32,867 nucleotides of DNA from Nostoc sp. NMS9 (GTDB lineage: Bacteria; Cyanobacteriota; Cyanobacteriia; Cyanobacteriales; Nostocaceae). How positions within the stretch are numbered: the stretch's first letter is position 1; every line of letters begins with the position of its first letter. The stretch covers positions 1 to 32,867 of the forward strand of contig NZ_JABXKL010000014.1 of assembly GCF_017114995.1 (NCBI RefSeq). The letters run 5' to 3'. The notes below the pieces were generated by a model. That model saw only the letters and a program-made list of their open reading frames with translations, did not search any database and had not been told where the DNA came from. Below are positions 1 to 8,377 of the stretch, one piece after another. Both the position numbers and the translations under genes were made by a program.

Positions 1-470
1 GTCAGATGAAGCAGAAATCACTTTCTTGCCATCGGGGGTGAGGGCTACTGCTCCTACCGAGTGGCTATGACCTTTGAAAGTCCGCTCATCCTCCCCAGTT
101 TCCAGATTCCAAAGTTTGAGTGTGTTGTCAGATGAAGCAGAAATCACTTTCTTGCCATCGGGGGTGAAGGCTACTGCTCTTACCCAGCTGCTATGACCTT
201 TGAAAGTCTGCTCATCCTCCCCAGTTTCCAGATTCCAAAGTTTGAGTGTGTTGTCATCTGAAGCAGAAATCACTTTCTTGCCATCGGGGGTGAGGGCTAC
301 TGCTGTTACCCTGTGGCGATGACCTTTGAAAGTCCGCTCATCCTCCCCAGTTTCCAGATTCCAAAGTTTGAGTGTCTTGTCAGATGAAGCAGAAATCACT
401 TTCTTGCCATCGGGGGTGAGGGCTACTGCTCTTACCCTGTGGCTATGACCTGAGAGGGTGAGAAGTAAAC
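1..470 (-). repeat. 126-bp tandem repeats encoding near-identical WD40 blades
   Basis: The phrase gtcagatgaagcag (gtcatctgaagcag in one copy) recurs at 1, 127, 253 and 379, an exact 126-bp (42-codon) period. Copies differ at only a few bases, far fewer than expected for old WD40 blades, so recent duplication or gene conversion is inferred. Confidence 0.9.
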
Positions 471-918
471 TTCCGCCAGGGGAAATTAAATTAGATGTTA
501 AAGGACGCAACCAAGGTAAAACTTGCTGCTTTGCTACTTTCAGCATTCCTTGAATTTCCGGTACTGCAAAGTGCTGCATTTGCCCCCACAATTGCCCTGC
601 CAGTTGCTTTTTATCTTTTACTAATATATGCGCTGACAATCGCAACGCTCCTTGAATCAATTTCAGCGTTTTGATTTGCTCTGAATTATATTCTGGGTTG
701 TTTAATAGTTCTGAGTCATTAATTAAATCATAATCCTCAATGAGTGACTGCACACCAAAATCAGAATGGTTGACTTTAGCATTGATAAAATCAAAATCAG
801 TCAGTCTTTTATAAAATGTTTTCCACTTTCCTATCTTTGCTTTAACACGAGGGTCAATAAGGATGGTTCGCTGGTCGCTTAACGATAACTGGGCAAATTT
901 TTCATCAAAACTATTCAT
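1..918 (-). CDS. WD40-repeat protein, C-terminal part beyond window (partial)
   Basis: This reading frame is open from an ATG at 918 to the left edge, so the 3' end is missing. The first ~150 residues form a helical region with the pattern FDFINAKV...LIEDYDLI...LIQGALRLSAHIL, which in cyanobacteria normally joins a NACHT NTPase to a WD40 propeller. From about residue 150 come WD40 blades ending in the usual LKLWNLETG with a GH start, four of them visible and almost identical. The role is inferred to be ligand or partner sensing by the propeller. The start overlaps the last 8 bases of the upstream NACHT gene, so translation is probably coupled and the two proteins probably act together. The repeats leave the true propeller size unknown. 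Confidence 0.85.
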   Translation of the reverse strand, partial: MNSFDEKFAQLSLSDQRTILIDPRVKAKIGKWKTFYKRLTDFDFINAKVNHSDFGVQSLIEDYDLINDSELLNNPEYNSEQIKTLKLIQGALRLSAHILVKDKKQLAGQLWGQMQHFAVPEIQGMLKVAKQQVLPWLRPLTSNLISPGGSLLLTLSGHSHRVRAVALTPDGKKVISASSDKTLKLWNLETGEDERTFKGHRHRVTAVALTPDGKKVISASDDNTLKLWNLETGEDEQTFKGHSSWVRAVAFTPDGKKVISASSDNTLKLWNLETGEDERTFKGHSHSVGAVALTPDGKKVISASSD

Positions 919-2536
919 CTTCGTCCTCACCAGGTTTGAGGCTTGCCCACAATTGGTCATTAGAGTCGGAAATAAGACGCTGAACCTCTTGCCAATCAAT
1001 ATTATTGCTCTTTTTTTCTCTTTTGAGAGCTGGTTGCTTGCGGAGGAAATCTGCAAAACTTTGGTGATAAATTGAATAGTAGTCTTCCTGATTTTGTTTT
1101 TGTCTTCTCAAGAATTCCAGCCACTTATTCAAAAGCTCCAAAACATCATATTCATCTCGTTCAGTGATGCAGGCAATGGATTCACAAGAAATCGGTTTAC
1201 CTACCTCAACCAGTACACAGAGGATAATCGCATTTGTCCGCTTGTCTGGAGTATCCATTTCCATCTGCTTCCAATGCAGTTCATAATAACCCTGAAGTTT
1301 CTCAGGTAATTCCTCTAAACTTAAGTCTTGATAATCTCCTTCAGCAATCCTTGGTAAGACATAGTACAGGTACATAAAATTGTTTTCACTTTTTTGTGCT
1401 ACCTGCTCAATAAAATATGGCGGCTCAATGTTACGTTTTTGAATCCATGCCTTTAAACCATGATGCTCTGGCTCATCATTGATAAATGTACTAATGTACT
1501 CTTTCACATCTTTTCGATTCCAGACTTCATACTTATTCGCTGTTAAATCCAACTGCTGCTCTGGAACTTCTTCAGTCAACAAGCGCTTTTCATTTTGGGC
1601 ATAACGTCGCCTAGTTAACAGAAAATATATCCTCTCTGGCAGATTTTTGGGTAAATCTAAAAGATTTCCTGACCCTGGTTGTTCGACTTCATCGAGTGCA
1701 TCAACTACAATTACCAAGGGTTCACCAGTTGCTAGCTTTTCATTTACTTTTGTCAGCAAAGTAGGTAAATTATCATTCTCTGCATTCTGTAACTGATAGC
1801 GATTAATCAGTTGTTGACGAATACTTTGCAAAAATTGGTCTGGTGTGTTGCGACCTTCTGCCCGAATATTGAAGTAGCAGATAGCTTTGTATTTAGATAC
1901 AGATTGGGCTGCGATCGCACTTTTCCCCATCCCCGCATCCCCAATCACGGTAAAATAACCTTTAGGATGCTTTTTGAGGAAAGCATCAAACTCATTAAAT
2001 ACAAATACCCGTCCACAAAATGCCTTAGTTTTTTCTTCGATGAGTGCTTTAAACTCATCTGGATAAAGCGACTGTTCTGGAGGTTCTGTAGATTTATTCA
2101 GGTGTTCTTGAAGTTGTACATTCGTTATAACTTCTCCAGGATTGATAGAACGTTTTGCCACACTGAGAAAAACTTGATGAAATTTTTCAACCTGAGCCAA
2201 GTCTATTTTTGCTTGTTGTGCCTCATCTTTTAATGTATTCCATTCCTCATTATCAATAGCCAATGCATTTTCTGCAAAAGCCTTATAAAAAGCTTTTTTA
2301 ATCTCTTTATTTCTAAAAAAGTTGAGTATATAATCAGCTTTAAATACGCCATATTCTACCAAAGCATAAGTATAAACACCTTCAAACTCTTTGGGAGGCT
2401 GTATTGGATCAAGATTTAAACGTTTTAAAATTTTAATAATATATTCGTTACGTTGAGCCTGCTGGATACCAAGAGAAACAGTAGCAGGTGCAATAGCTTT
2501 AATAGCATTAACTACAGATACGGGGTCAATATTCAT
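911..2536 (-). CDS. NACHT-type STAND NTPase without its own sensor domain
   Basis: The 541-residue protein has a helical N-terminal region (about 1-180) with no recognised catalytic motif. A P-loop NTPase follows: Walker A GDAGMGKS at 199-206, Walker B LVIVVDALDE at 274-283, and LLTRR at 306-310 as a likely sensor-1 strand. This is the NACHT arrangement. The C-terminal ~180 residues look like the helical/winged-helix part of such proteins. NACHT proteins usually carry a repeat sensor on the same chain; here the chain stops with an acidic tail and the WD40 part is a separate gene overlapping by 8 bp. A signalling or defence role is inferred from family knowledge. No toxin, TIR or nuclease effector domain is visible at the N-terminus, so the effector activity is unknown. 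A short AGGA lies just upstream of the ATG. Confidence 0.85.
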   Translation of the reverse strand: MNIDPVSVVNAIKAIAPATVSLGIQQAQRNEYIIKILKRLNLDPIQPPKEFEGVYTYALVEYGVFKADYILNFFRNKEIKKAFYKAFAENALAIDNEEWNTLKDEAQQAKIDLAQVEKFHQVFLSVAKRSINPGEVITNVQLQEHLNKSTEPPEQSLYPDEFKALIEEKTKAFCGRVFVFNEFDAFLKKHPKGYFTVIGDAGMGKSAIAAQSVSKYKAICYFNIRAEGRNTPDQFLQSIRQQLINRYQLQNAENDNLPTLLTKVNEKLATGEPLVIVVDALDEVEQPGSGNLLDLPKNLPERIYFLLTRRRYAQNEKRLLTEEVPEQQLDLTANKYEVWNRKDVKEYISTFINDEPEHHGLKAWIQKRNIEPPYFIEQVAQKSENNFMYLYYVLPRIAEGDYQDLSLEELPEKLQGYYELHWKQMEMDTPDKRTNAIILCVLVEVGKPISCESIACITERDEYDVLELLNKWLEFLRRQKQNQEDYYSIYHQSFADFLRKQPALKREKKSNNIDWQEVQRLISDSNDQLWASLKPGEDEDE

Positions 2537-2634
2537 CTTTCCTGTGGTGGGAGCAGGTTGTGATACCCTTACCTTATCGCATATTCACTTAGGACATAAT
2601 TTCACAAGTTCAAAGCAAAAAATTGCCTTCCATT

Positions 2635-2711
2635 AAACCTCTGCGTTTCTCTGCGCCAACCTTTGCACTCTTTTGCGTTTAAAAATATTACTTTTTTAAA
2701 CGCAGAGGTTT
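2635..2711. repeat. Nested inverted repeat in intergenic DNA
   Basis: The 14-mer aaacctctgcgttt at 2635-2648 is repeated exactly inverted at 2698-2711. A second, inner stem can form between 2675-2685 and 2692-2703. This is the 'acgcagagg' repeat type also seen after the moeB-like gene. It lies upstream of the NACHT gene; no gene is seen in it. Confidence 0.7.
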
Positions 2712-2750
2712 GCTAAATAGTGCAAGATGTGATGTAGATTTATGTGTGGT

Positions 2751-2787
2751 GCGATGGCGTACCCGCCCGCCGTAGGCGCTCGCTAAC
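2751..2787. repeat. Dispersed palindromic repeat (gcgatg...ccgtaggc type)
   Basis: A GC-rich element beginning gcgatggcgtacccgcccgc sits in AT-rich DNA. Its inverse copy occurs at 22095-22127, and relatives occur at 14667-14695, 18929-18960 and 22156-22184. It resembles the short dispersed repeats known from Nostoc genomes. Confidence 0.7.
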
Positions 2788-2849
2788 CTATATTGACTCA
2801 CTAGCGATCGCCACTTTTTTCTTCGTCACTCTCAATGTACAAATAGTTC

Positions 2850-3101
2850 TTGTCAACATTGCAACATTCCTCATCAACATTACAACATCCATAAGCAACA
2901 TTGTAATATTTCTTATCAACATTACAATATTCCTTATCAATGCTGGAATATTCCTCATCAACATTACAACATTCATAAGCAACATTGTAATATTTCTCAT
3001 CAACATTACAATATTCCTTATTAATGCTGGAATATTTTTCATCAACATTACAACATCTATAAGCAACATTGTAATATTTCTCATCAACATTAAAATATTT
3101 C
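2850..3101. repeat. Minisatellite: three 84-bp units of four 21-mers, open on both strands
   Basis: The phrase tcatcaacattacaaca starts at 2871, 2955 and 3039, a strict 84-bp period. Each unit is four diverged 21-mers built on caacattacaatattcctt. Because 21 is a multiple of three, no stop interrupts either strand. The minus strand would encode 126 residues (2788-3168) with heptads like MLMRNIT. The plus strand would encode about 143 residues (2744-3175) rich in FLINITI. Neither has a convincing ribosome binding site. I leave the region as a repeat, with possible coding on either strand. Confidence 0.85.
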
Positions 3102-3240
3102 GGTATAACCTATTTCCCAGTCGGACATATTTGCATTTTGTATTTCTTATTCCCAGCGATCGCTTCATCTGTTAAATGCGTAGTTTTATACTCAAACTGG
3201 GTATTACAAATAAATACTTTAGATGAAATAGGTTTTCAAG

Positions 3241-3798
3241 ATGATTTTAAGCTTTAAAAATACCAGTGCTGTGTGTGCCGTATTTTTATTAGTCAGTGTC
3301 AGCAGCTTTCACAAGTCAGCCATAGCCAATATAAATAACCAGTCCCAATTGATAGCACAGCAGAGTAAAACTCAGCTAAACCCAGTTTTTAAATCTATTA
3401 TGCCCAAATTAAACCAAAAGACTCAAATTCAGATTCTTTTACCGAGGTTTATTCCTGAGTCGGATGGGGAAAATCCAATTTACGCAACTATAGAAGCTGC
3501 TACGCAAAAAAAGTATGATATTTTACTGGGTTTCACTCCAGACTGTAATGGTGCTTCTGCCTGTCGTTTAGGCGTTGTTTCTGCTGAAGCCATAACCCGC
3601 AAAACACCCAGCCTGACTGGGAAACGTGTATCCTTAGCTAAGGGCATTACTGGCTATTTTGTAGATTTTACTTGTGGTGCTGGTTGCTCAGATGCTACCT
3701 TGACTTGGAGACAACAGGGTGTGCAATATGTTTTTGGGTTGAAAGCAGGCGATCGCACTTCTTTAGTAAAAATGGCTAATTCTGCGATTAATCCCTAG
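3241..3798 (+). CDS. Secreted hypothetical protein
   Basis: The 185-residue protein is not recognised. It starts with a likely signal peptide (about residues 1-30: polar start, then a hydrophobic stretch around AVCAVFLLVSVSS and a small-residue AIA site). The mature part has four cysteines in two pairs (DCNGASAC and CGAGC), compatible with disulfides outside the cytoplasm. The ATG has AGG about nine bases upstream. Its stop codon overlaps the 3' end of the convergent membrane-protein gene by 3 bases. Confidence 0.7.
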   Translation: MILSFKNTSAVCAVFLLVSVSSFHKSAIANINNQSQLIAQQSKTQLNPVFKSIMPKLNQKTQIQILLPRFIPESDGENPIYATIEAATQKKYDILLGFTPDCNGASACRLGVVSAEAITRKTPSLTGKRVSLAKGITGYFVDFTCGAGCSDATLTWRQQGVQYVFGLKAGDRTSLVKMANSAINP

Positions 3799-4328
3799 CT
3801 AGCGTCAGAGTTTGATTGTACTTCCCAACGAAACAGCCGTGGCAATTGAGATACATCTATGGCGTAGTTAACAATCCACATCACCAATTCAAAAATCAAT
3901 AAATATCGTACCCACTGCAACTCGCTTGTAGAATCTAAAAGTGTCAAACCCTCATACAACTGCCAAAAGCGGTAAGGGAGATATATATAAGGAACCATCA
4001 CCCACACGACATTTTGCAACTGCCTAAGCGTCACGCTTTCAGAGATGATTTGCAACCCGAAGACGATAAAATACCAACCAAGCACAATTAAGACCGTGCG
4101 ATCGCCCCACCATACACCCCACAATAGCATAACTACTAATGGCGGCACTACTCCTAGCAGTATCACTGAGCCAAACCAGATTTTATACCAACCGGGAAAT
4201 GGTAAAGGTAGAGTATAAGGTTTTGTGTTTTTCCACCCCCAGTTCACAACCACAATAAAAAGCGTGGCAATAAGGAAAAAGAGGAGATTTTCTAAGAACA
4301 GATAGAGGTTGATGTTTAAGGAAGTCAC
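3795..4328 (-). CDS. Integral membrane hypothetical protein
   Basis: The protein has about four hydrophobic segments: one near the start (LFFLIATLFIVVVNW), one after the conserved-looking PLPFPGWYKIWFG, one at VLIVLGWYFIVFGL, and one near the C-terminus (LLIFELVMWIVNYAI). It is tryptophan-rich and has no catalytic motif I recognise. The longest frame starts at a TTG at 4349 that lies in a tandem heptamer repeat. I prefer the GTG at 4328, which keeps all membrane segments and gives 177 residues. Confidence in the frame is good, in the start low. Confidence 0.6.
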   Translation of the reverse strand: MTSLNINLYLFLENLLFFLIATLFIVVVNWGWKNTKPYTLPLPFPGWYKIWFGSVILLGVVPPLVVMLLWGVWWGDRTVLIVLGWYFIVFGLQIISESVTLRQLQNVVWVMVPYIYLPYRFWQLYEGLTLLDSTSELQWVRYLLIFELVMWIVNYAIDVSQLPRLFRWEVQSNSDAS

Positions 4329-4343
4329 GTTGCTTCGCTCCGA

Positions 4344-4368
4344 ATTCAAAATTCAAAATTCAAAATTC
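4344..4368. repeat. Tandem heptamer attcaaa, ~3.6 copies
   Basis: The unit attcaaa is repeated head to tail immediately upstream of the membrane-protein gene. Short tandem heptamers of this kind are typical of heterocyst-forming cyanobacteria. Confidence 0.75.
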
Positions 4369-4508
4369 CCATAAATAAATTTAGTTGCTCTGTATCCTTT
4401 TGTTTGTCGCTCATGAGGGTATGATCAAGTTCTGATGTTTATGGCTTCAGTAAATCAATATACTTGTCTCTACAATAAAACATCTACTAAAGAGCTACAA
4501 AAAATATT

Positions 4509-5114
4509 TCAACTTTTGTTTGCTCTATTTTCTTGTACCAAATGAATAATCGATGGTACTAAAGAAATAACTATAATCAATCCAATAATCGGTAACAAAT
4601 ACTTATCTACCTGTTCAGCTGGCAGAGATTTTCCTAAGAAAAACCCTAACAGGGTAATGCCGAATGTCCAAAGAAAGCCACCAATTAAGTTGTAAGACAT
4701 AAATGTGCGATAATGCATTGCACCAATCCCAGCCACGATGGGTGCGAAAGTCCGTACAATGGGTAAAAAGCGTGCTAAAACAATCGTTTTTTTACCGTGC
4801 TGGTGATAAAAGTTTTGAGTTTTCACAAGATGTTTTTTATGAAACAGCCATGAATCTTCCCTATTAAATAGTCTTCTACCAAATTTATGCCCAGTCACAT
4901 AGCCAACATTGTCACCTAAGACCGCACAAATAAAAGCACCAATTATCAGAACCCAAATGTTCAATAAATTCTGAGATGCAACAAATCCAGCGGTGAACAA
5001 TAAGCTATCCCCAGGTAGAAAAAAACCAATTAATAAGCCAGATTCAGCAAAGACAATCGCCCAGACCCCAAAATAGCCGAGTGATTTAATCAGTTGTGGT
5101 AAATCCAGATGCAT
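4509..5114 (-). CDS. DedA-family membrane protein
   Basis: DedA proteins are polytopic membrane proteins linked to lipid (undecaprenyl phosphate or phospholipid) translocation and membrane homeostasis. The family pattern is visible: an acidic residue and glycines in FAESGLLIGFFLPGDSLLF near the start, GDNVGY, then ARFLPIVRTFAPIVAG, matching the conserved F-x-R-x-x-P-x-x-R motif. Hydrophobic segments cover the start, the middle and the C-terminal ~30 residues. I chose the ATG at 5114 (201 residues), because homologues begin just before the LIKSLGYFGVWAIVF segment. A GTG at 5144 would add ten residues. The gene is divergent from the P450, with about 270 bases between them. Confidence 0.9.
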   Translation of the reverse strand: MHLDLPQLIKSLGYFGVWAIVFAESGLLIGFFLPGDSLLFTAGFVASQNLLNIWVLIIGAFICAVLGDNVGYVTGHKFGRRLFNREDSWLFHKKHLVKTQNFYHQHGKKTIVLARFLPIVRTFAPIVAGIGAMHYRTFMSYNLIGGFLWTFGITLLGFFLGKSLPAEQVDKYLLPIIGLIIVISLVPSIIHLVQENRANKS

Positions 5115-5300
5115 AGAATTTTTACTTTTCAACAATAGATCCACAACATCTTAACGTTCAGCAATTTTATTGAATAAAAAGTAATATTAAATTTATGTAA
5201 AGTTATTATGTAATCTGGGGAAATGTAATGACAGATGACAGGTTTTGGGTTATTGGTGCAAGAGACAAAGATATTTGAAAGTACTAAGAATATTTTGGGG

Positions 5301-5335
5301 TGCTGCGATGCCTACGGAGAGCTTTGCTAACGCAG
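5301..5335. repeat. Palindromic repeat upstream of the P450 start
   Basis: The stretch begins gctgcgatgcctacggagag and ends gctaacgcagc, with complementary ends gctgcg/cgcagc. It lies within the in-frame extension before the likely P450 start, which argues that the extension is not protein. Confidence 0.6.
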
Positions 5336-5382
5336 CAGAGTTGGAATATCGTGTTAACTTTTTCATAACTACCCTTAGAGAT

Positions 5383-6696
5383 ATGAAAAGTCATCAAATT
5401 CCTCCTGGAAGCTTTGGTATACCTGTATTAGGTGAAACACTCTCCTTTGTTTTCGACCGCGATTTCGCTAAAAAGCGCTATCGCCAGTATGGGCCCATCT
5501 TCAAAACTCATCTTCTTGGCAGACCGACTGTAGTGATGGTCGGGCCGGAAGCATTAGAGTTGGTTTTGTCAAGCCAAATGGAGAATTTTTCTTGGCGCGA
5601 GGGATGGCCTGATAATTTCAAGACATTACTGGGTGAATCACTTTTTCTGCAAGATGGAGAAGAACACCGCAGAAACCGTCGCCTGATGATGCCAGCATTG
5701 CATGGCCCAGCATTGGCGAATTATGTCTCCACAATGGAAGATATTACACGTGGCTATCTCCAAAAGTGGGAGAAGCAGCAGGAATTTACTTGGTTTCAAG
5801 AATTTAAACAACTGACGTTTGATATTGCCAGTCAATTATTGTTGGGTACGCGTCCTGGGCCGGAATGTGTGCGCCTCAGCCAGTTGTTTACAACCTTAAC
5901 AAATGGGCTATTTGCTATTAACCCGTTACCCTTACCATTTACTACATTTGGTAAAGCTATAGCCGCTCGTAATCAGATTTTAGAACATCTAACTCAAGTT
6001 GTCAGAGAACGTCAGCAAAATCCAACTCAAGATACCATTAGCTTGTTAATCAAAGCTAAAGACGAAGATGGTAATAGCCTCAGTGAAAAAGAAATCATTG
6101 CCCAAGCGGTGCTGTTACTCTTCGCTGGACATGAAACCACTACTTCGATGCTGACTTGGTTGTGTGTAGAGTTAGCGCGTCATCCGAAAGTACTCGAAAA
6201 AGCCAGAGAAGAACAATTGCAACTTGCAAGTCAAGGTAACTTGGATTTAGAGCAATTGGGGAAAATGCCCTATTTAGAGCAGGTTTTATGGGAAGTTGAA
6301 AGAATGTATCAACCTGTCGGAGGTGGATTTCGTGGTGTAATAAAAGACTTTGAGTTTAAAGGTTATCACGTTCCTACTGGTTGGCAGTTATACTACTCAA
6401 TTGGAGTTACTCACAAAATTGCAGAAATTTATTCTGAACCAGACCTTTTTGAACCAGACCGTTTCAGTCCCCAGCGCCAAGAACACAAAAAATATCCTTT
6501 TAGTTTAGTTGGTTTTGGAGGTGGGCCACGCATTTGTATTGGTCTAGCCTTTGCCAAAATGGAAATGAAGATTGTTGCTGCTCATCTTCTACGTAGTTAT
6601 CATTGGGAAATATTACCTAATCAAAGTTTAGAGGTAGTTGCGGTTCCCACTAATCGCCCTAAAGATGGGTTACGGGTTATATTTCAACCTCGGTGA
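5383..6696 (+). CDS. Cytochrome P450, CYP120-like
   Basis: Starting at the ATG at 5383 the protein has 437 residues. It shows the N-terminal IPPGSFGIPVLGETL signature of the CYP120/CYP26-like group, the I-helix AGHETTT (248-254), the ExxR motif EVER (304-307), and the heme loop FGGGPRICIG with the thiolate cysteine at 385. Synechocystis CYP120A1, as I recall it, has the same layout and hydroxylates retinoic acid. Retinoid or apocarotenoid oxidation is therefore a reasonable guess, not shown here. No membrane anchor is seen, and the redox partner is not encoded nearby. An upstream in-frame TTG at 5245 would add 46 residues, but that segment is made largely of a dispersed palindromic repeat. 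The stop overlaps the next gene's GTG start. Confidence 0.93.
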   Translation: MKSHQIPPGSFGIPVLGETLSFVFDRDFAKKRYRQYGPIFKTHLLGRPTVVMVGPEALELVLSSQMENFSWREGWPDNFKTLLGESLFLQDGEEHRRNRRLMMPALHGPALANYVSTMEDITRGYLQKWEKQQEFTWFQEFKQLTFDIASQLLLGTRPGPECVRLSQLFTTLTNGLFAINPLPLPFTTFGKAIAARNQILEHLTQVVRERQQNPTQDTISLLIKAKDEDGNSLSEKEIIAQAVLLLFAGHETTTSMLTWLCVELARHPKVLEKAREEQLQLASQGNLDLEQLGKMPYLEQVLWEVERMYQPVGGGFRGVIKDFEFKGYHVPTGWQLYYSIGVTHKIAEIYSEPDLFEPDRFSPQRQEHKKYPFSLVGFGGGPRICIGLAFAKMEMKIVAAHLLRSYHWEILPNQSLEVVAVPTNRPKDGLRVIFQPR

Positions 6697-7433
6697 AATG
6701 TTTTATGGCATCTCAAATAGACGTACATTTACCTAATGAAGTTTTACAACGCTGGCAAAATGTGAAAGATTTTGTGGGCGGAAGCGTTAACTCTCTAAGT
6801 AATTCAGCACAACAAGCTGGAGAGTCTTTAAATACAACAACTGATAGAGCAATTGATACAGTTACAACAAGTTTAGAACAAACTTGGCAAACAGCAGAGC
6901 AATTTAAGAGTACAACATCGGGAGCAGTTAAAGATGCTATTACATCTTCTGCAAGTGATTGGCTGATACAACACCCGATATTTTTTCGGTTAGTTCAAAT
7001 ACTAAATTGGGCAGCTAATCACCCAATTATAAGCATAGTCATTTTGCTGTTTATACTTGCTCTCGTTTGGAGCATCATTAAAGCAATTGTCCGCTTGATT
7101 GAAACAGCTAGTTGGTCAATACTCAAAGTTCCGTTAAAATTGCTTCAGGCTTTGATTAAAGTTAGTTTTCTATCCTTAACTAAAGTTGGGAGTTTTGCTG
7201 TTCAAAGAATCACAGGTGCTAACAAAACTGATAATCTACCAGTTTTACTACCTGAAAATTTTCAACCAAATAAACAACAACGATTAGCAGAAATTTCTAG
7301 TCGTTTAGAAACAATTCAAAAGGAACAAAATGAGCTTTTACAAGAAGCCGCAGACTTGATTGCTACCGATACAATTGATATAGAAATGTCAAAAATTAAA
7401 CAGCTAAAAAGCGCTGAATCACATCTTGGCTAA
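6693..7433 (+). CDS. Membrane hypothetical protein coupled to the P450
   Basis: This 246-residue protein is not recognised. A GTG at 6693 overlaps the P450 TGA stop. An ATG at 6705 is the other possible start. Residues ~20-85 are Ser/Thr/Gln-rich and helical-looking (SNSAQQAGESLNTTTDRA). A central hydrophobic region follows (HPIISIVILLFILALVWSII), then an amphipathic stretch. The C-terminal region has coiled-coil character (LAEISSRLETIQKEQNELLQ). The overlap with the P450 suggests co-translation and perhaps membrane recruitment, which is inference. Its 3' end overlaps the convergent urtE gene by 38 bases. Confidence 0.75.
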   Translation: MKCFMASQIDVHLPNEVLQRWQNVKDFVGGSVNSLSNSAQQAGESLNTTTDRAIDTVTTSLEQTWQTAEQFKSTTSGAVKDAITSSASDWLIQHPIFFRLVQILNWAANHPIISIVILLFILALVWSIIKAIVRLIETASWSILKVPLKLLQALIKVSFLSLTKVGSFAVQRITGANKTDNLPVLLPENFQPNKQQRLAEISSRLETIQKEQNELLQEAADLIATDTIDIEMSKIKQLKSAESHLG

Positions 7434-8094
7434 GTTCGGCTGTGGAACCGGAGGCGACAATACCACCTTTTTGCATGGCGTAATAATAATCAGCCTGACG
7501 GACAAAGTGTAAATGTTGCTCTACTAATAACACCGAAATGCCTGTGGTTTCGACGATGCGACGGACTGCGGCTTCAATTTCTAGGATGATGGATGGTTGA
7601 ATACCTTCGGTGGGTTCATCTAAGACGAGTAATTGAGGTTTTCCCATTAAAGCACGTGCGATCGCTAATTGTTGCTGCTGTCCTCCACTCAAATCACCAC
7701 CCATCCGCGAAAGCATGGTTTTTAACACCGGAAATAAACTAAAAACTTCCTCTGAAATTTCTGCTTTTTTTACTGGTTTGCGTCTAGCTTCCAACCCCAG
7801 CAGTAGATTTTCTTTAACTGTCAACCGAGGGATAATCTCTCGTCCTTGGGGGACATAACCAATTCCCAACTTTGCCCTTTGGTCTGGGGATTTGGAGTTG
7901 ATTAATTCTTCAGCTAAATTAATAGTACCGCTGCGGGGTTTGAGTAAACCCATGATAGTTTTGAGTAGGGTAGTTTTTCCAACACCATTGCGTCCAATTA
8001 GGCAAACCATTTGCCCAGATGGTACGCTCAAATCTACATTGCGGAGAATATGGCTTTCGCCGTAATAAACGTTAAGATTAGAAATTTTTAGCAT
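7396..8094 (-). CDS. urtE: Urea ABC transporter ATP-binding protein UrtE
   Basis: This 232-residue ABC ATPase belongs to the LivF/UrtE branch. Walker A is GRNGVGKT (34-41), the Q-loop is in GYVPQGREIIPRLTV, the signature is LSGGQ (135-139), Walker B is LLVLDE (155-160), and an H-loop follows in VEQHLHFV. The start MLKISNLNVYYGESHILRNV and the GREIIPRLTV stretch are what I associate with UrtE rather than LivF. UrtE normally pairs with UrtD and the permeases UrtB/UrtC to import urea bound by UrtA. None of those genes lies next to it here, so it is either an isolated copy or the locus is dispersed. No clear ribosome binding site is seen before the ATG. LivF is the alternative. Confidence 0.85.
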   Translation of the reverse strand: MLKISNLNVYYGESHILRNVDLSVPSGQMVCLIGRNGVGKTTLLKTIMGLLKPRSGTINLAEELINSKSPDQRAKLGIGYVPQGREIIPRLTVKENLLLGLEARRKPVKKAEISEEVFSLFPVLKTMLSRMGGDLSGGQQQQLAIARALMGKPQLLVLDEPTEGIQPSIILEIEAAVRRIVETTGISVLLVEQHLHFVRQADYYYAMQKGGIVASGSTAELSQDVIQRFLAV

Positions 8095-8330
8095 AAAAGA
8101 AATTTTAACTATTTAGCTTTGATATCAAGTCTCTAACTAGCGATCGCTCTGTTAAGAAATAATTAACCACAGTTTATTAATAGTCTGGTTAATCCCTTAT
8201 GATACCTGATTGCAAATGCAACGAAGTGGCAGGTTTATGAAGATTAAGTTTGGCAATCTTGTATAGCTTTGTTACATTCCCCAAAAAACGGTATCGTACA
8301 CTACTATTTTTTAGCGATACCTTCGGTGAG

Positions 8331-8360
8331 CTTCTCTACGAGACGCTCCGCGAACGCTAA
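8331..8360. repeat. Palindromic dispersed repeat
   Basis: The ends are ttagcg and cgctaa, and the interior carries cttctctacgagacgctccg, a common Nostoc-type intergenic repeat. It lies upstream of urtE. Confidence 0.5.
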
Positions 8361-8377
8361 CAGAAAAGTTTTCGGTC

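Noticed and set aside
1..470. The 126-bp repeats as a CRISPR-like array
   Set aside because: They are contiguous, in frame, and encode WD40 blades, with no spacer structure.
5245..5382. In-frame N-terminal extension of the P450 from a TTG
   Set aside because: It is largely encoded by a dispersed palindrome, and CYP120-like proteins start close to the IPPG motif.
8260..8276. TGTA...TACA near-palindrome upstream of urtE, like an NtcA site
   Set aside because: The spacing is nine bases; the NtcA consensus has eight, and no good -10 box was identified after it.
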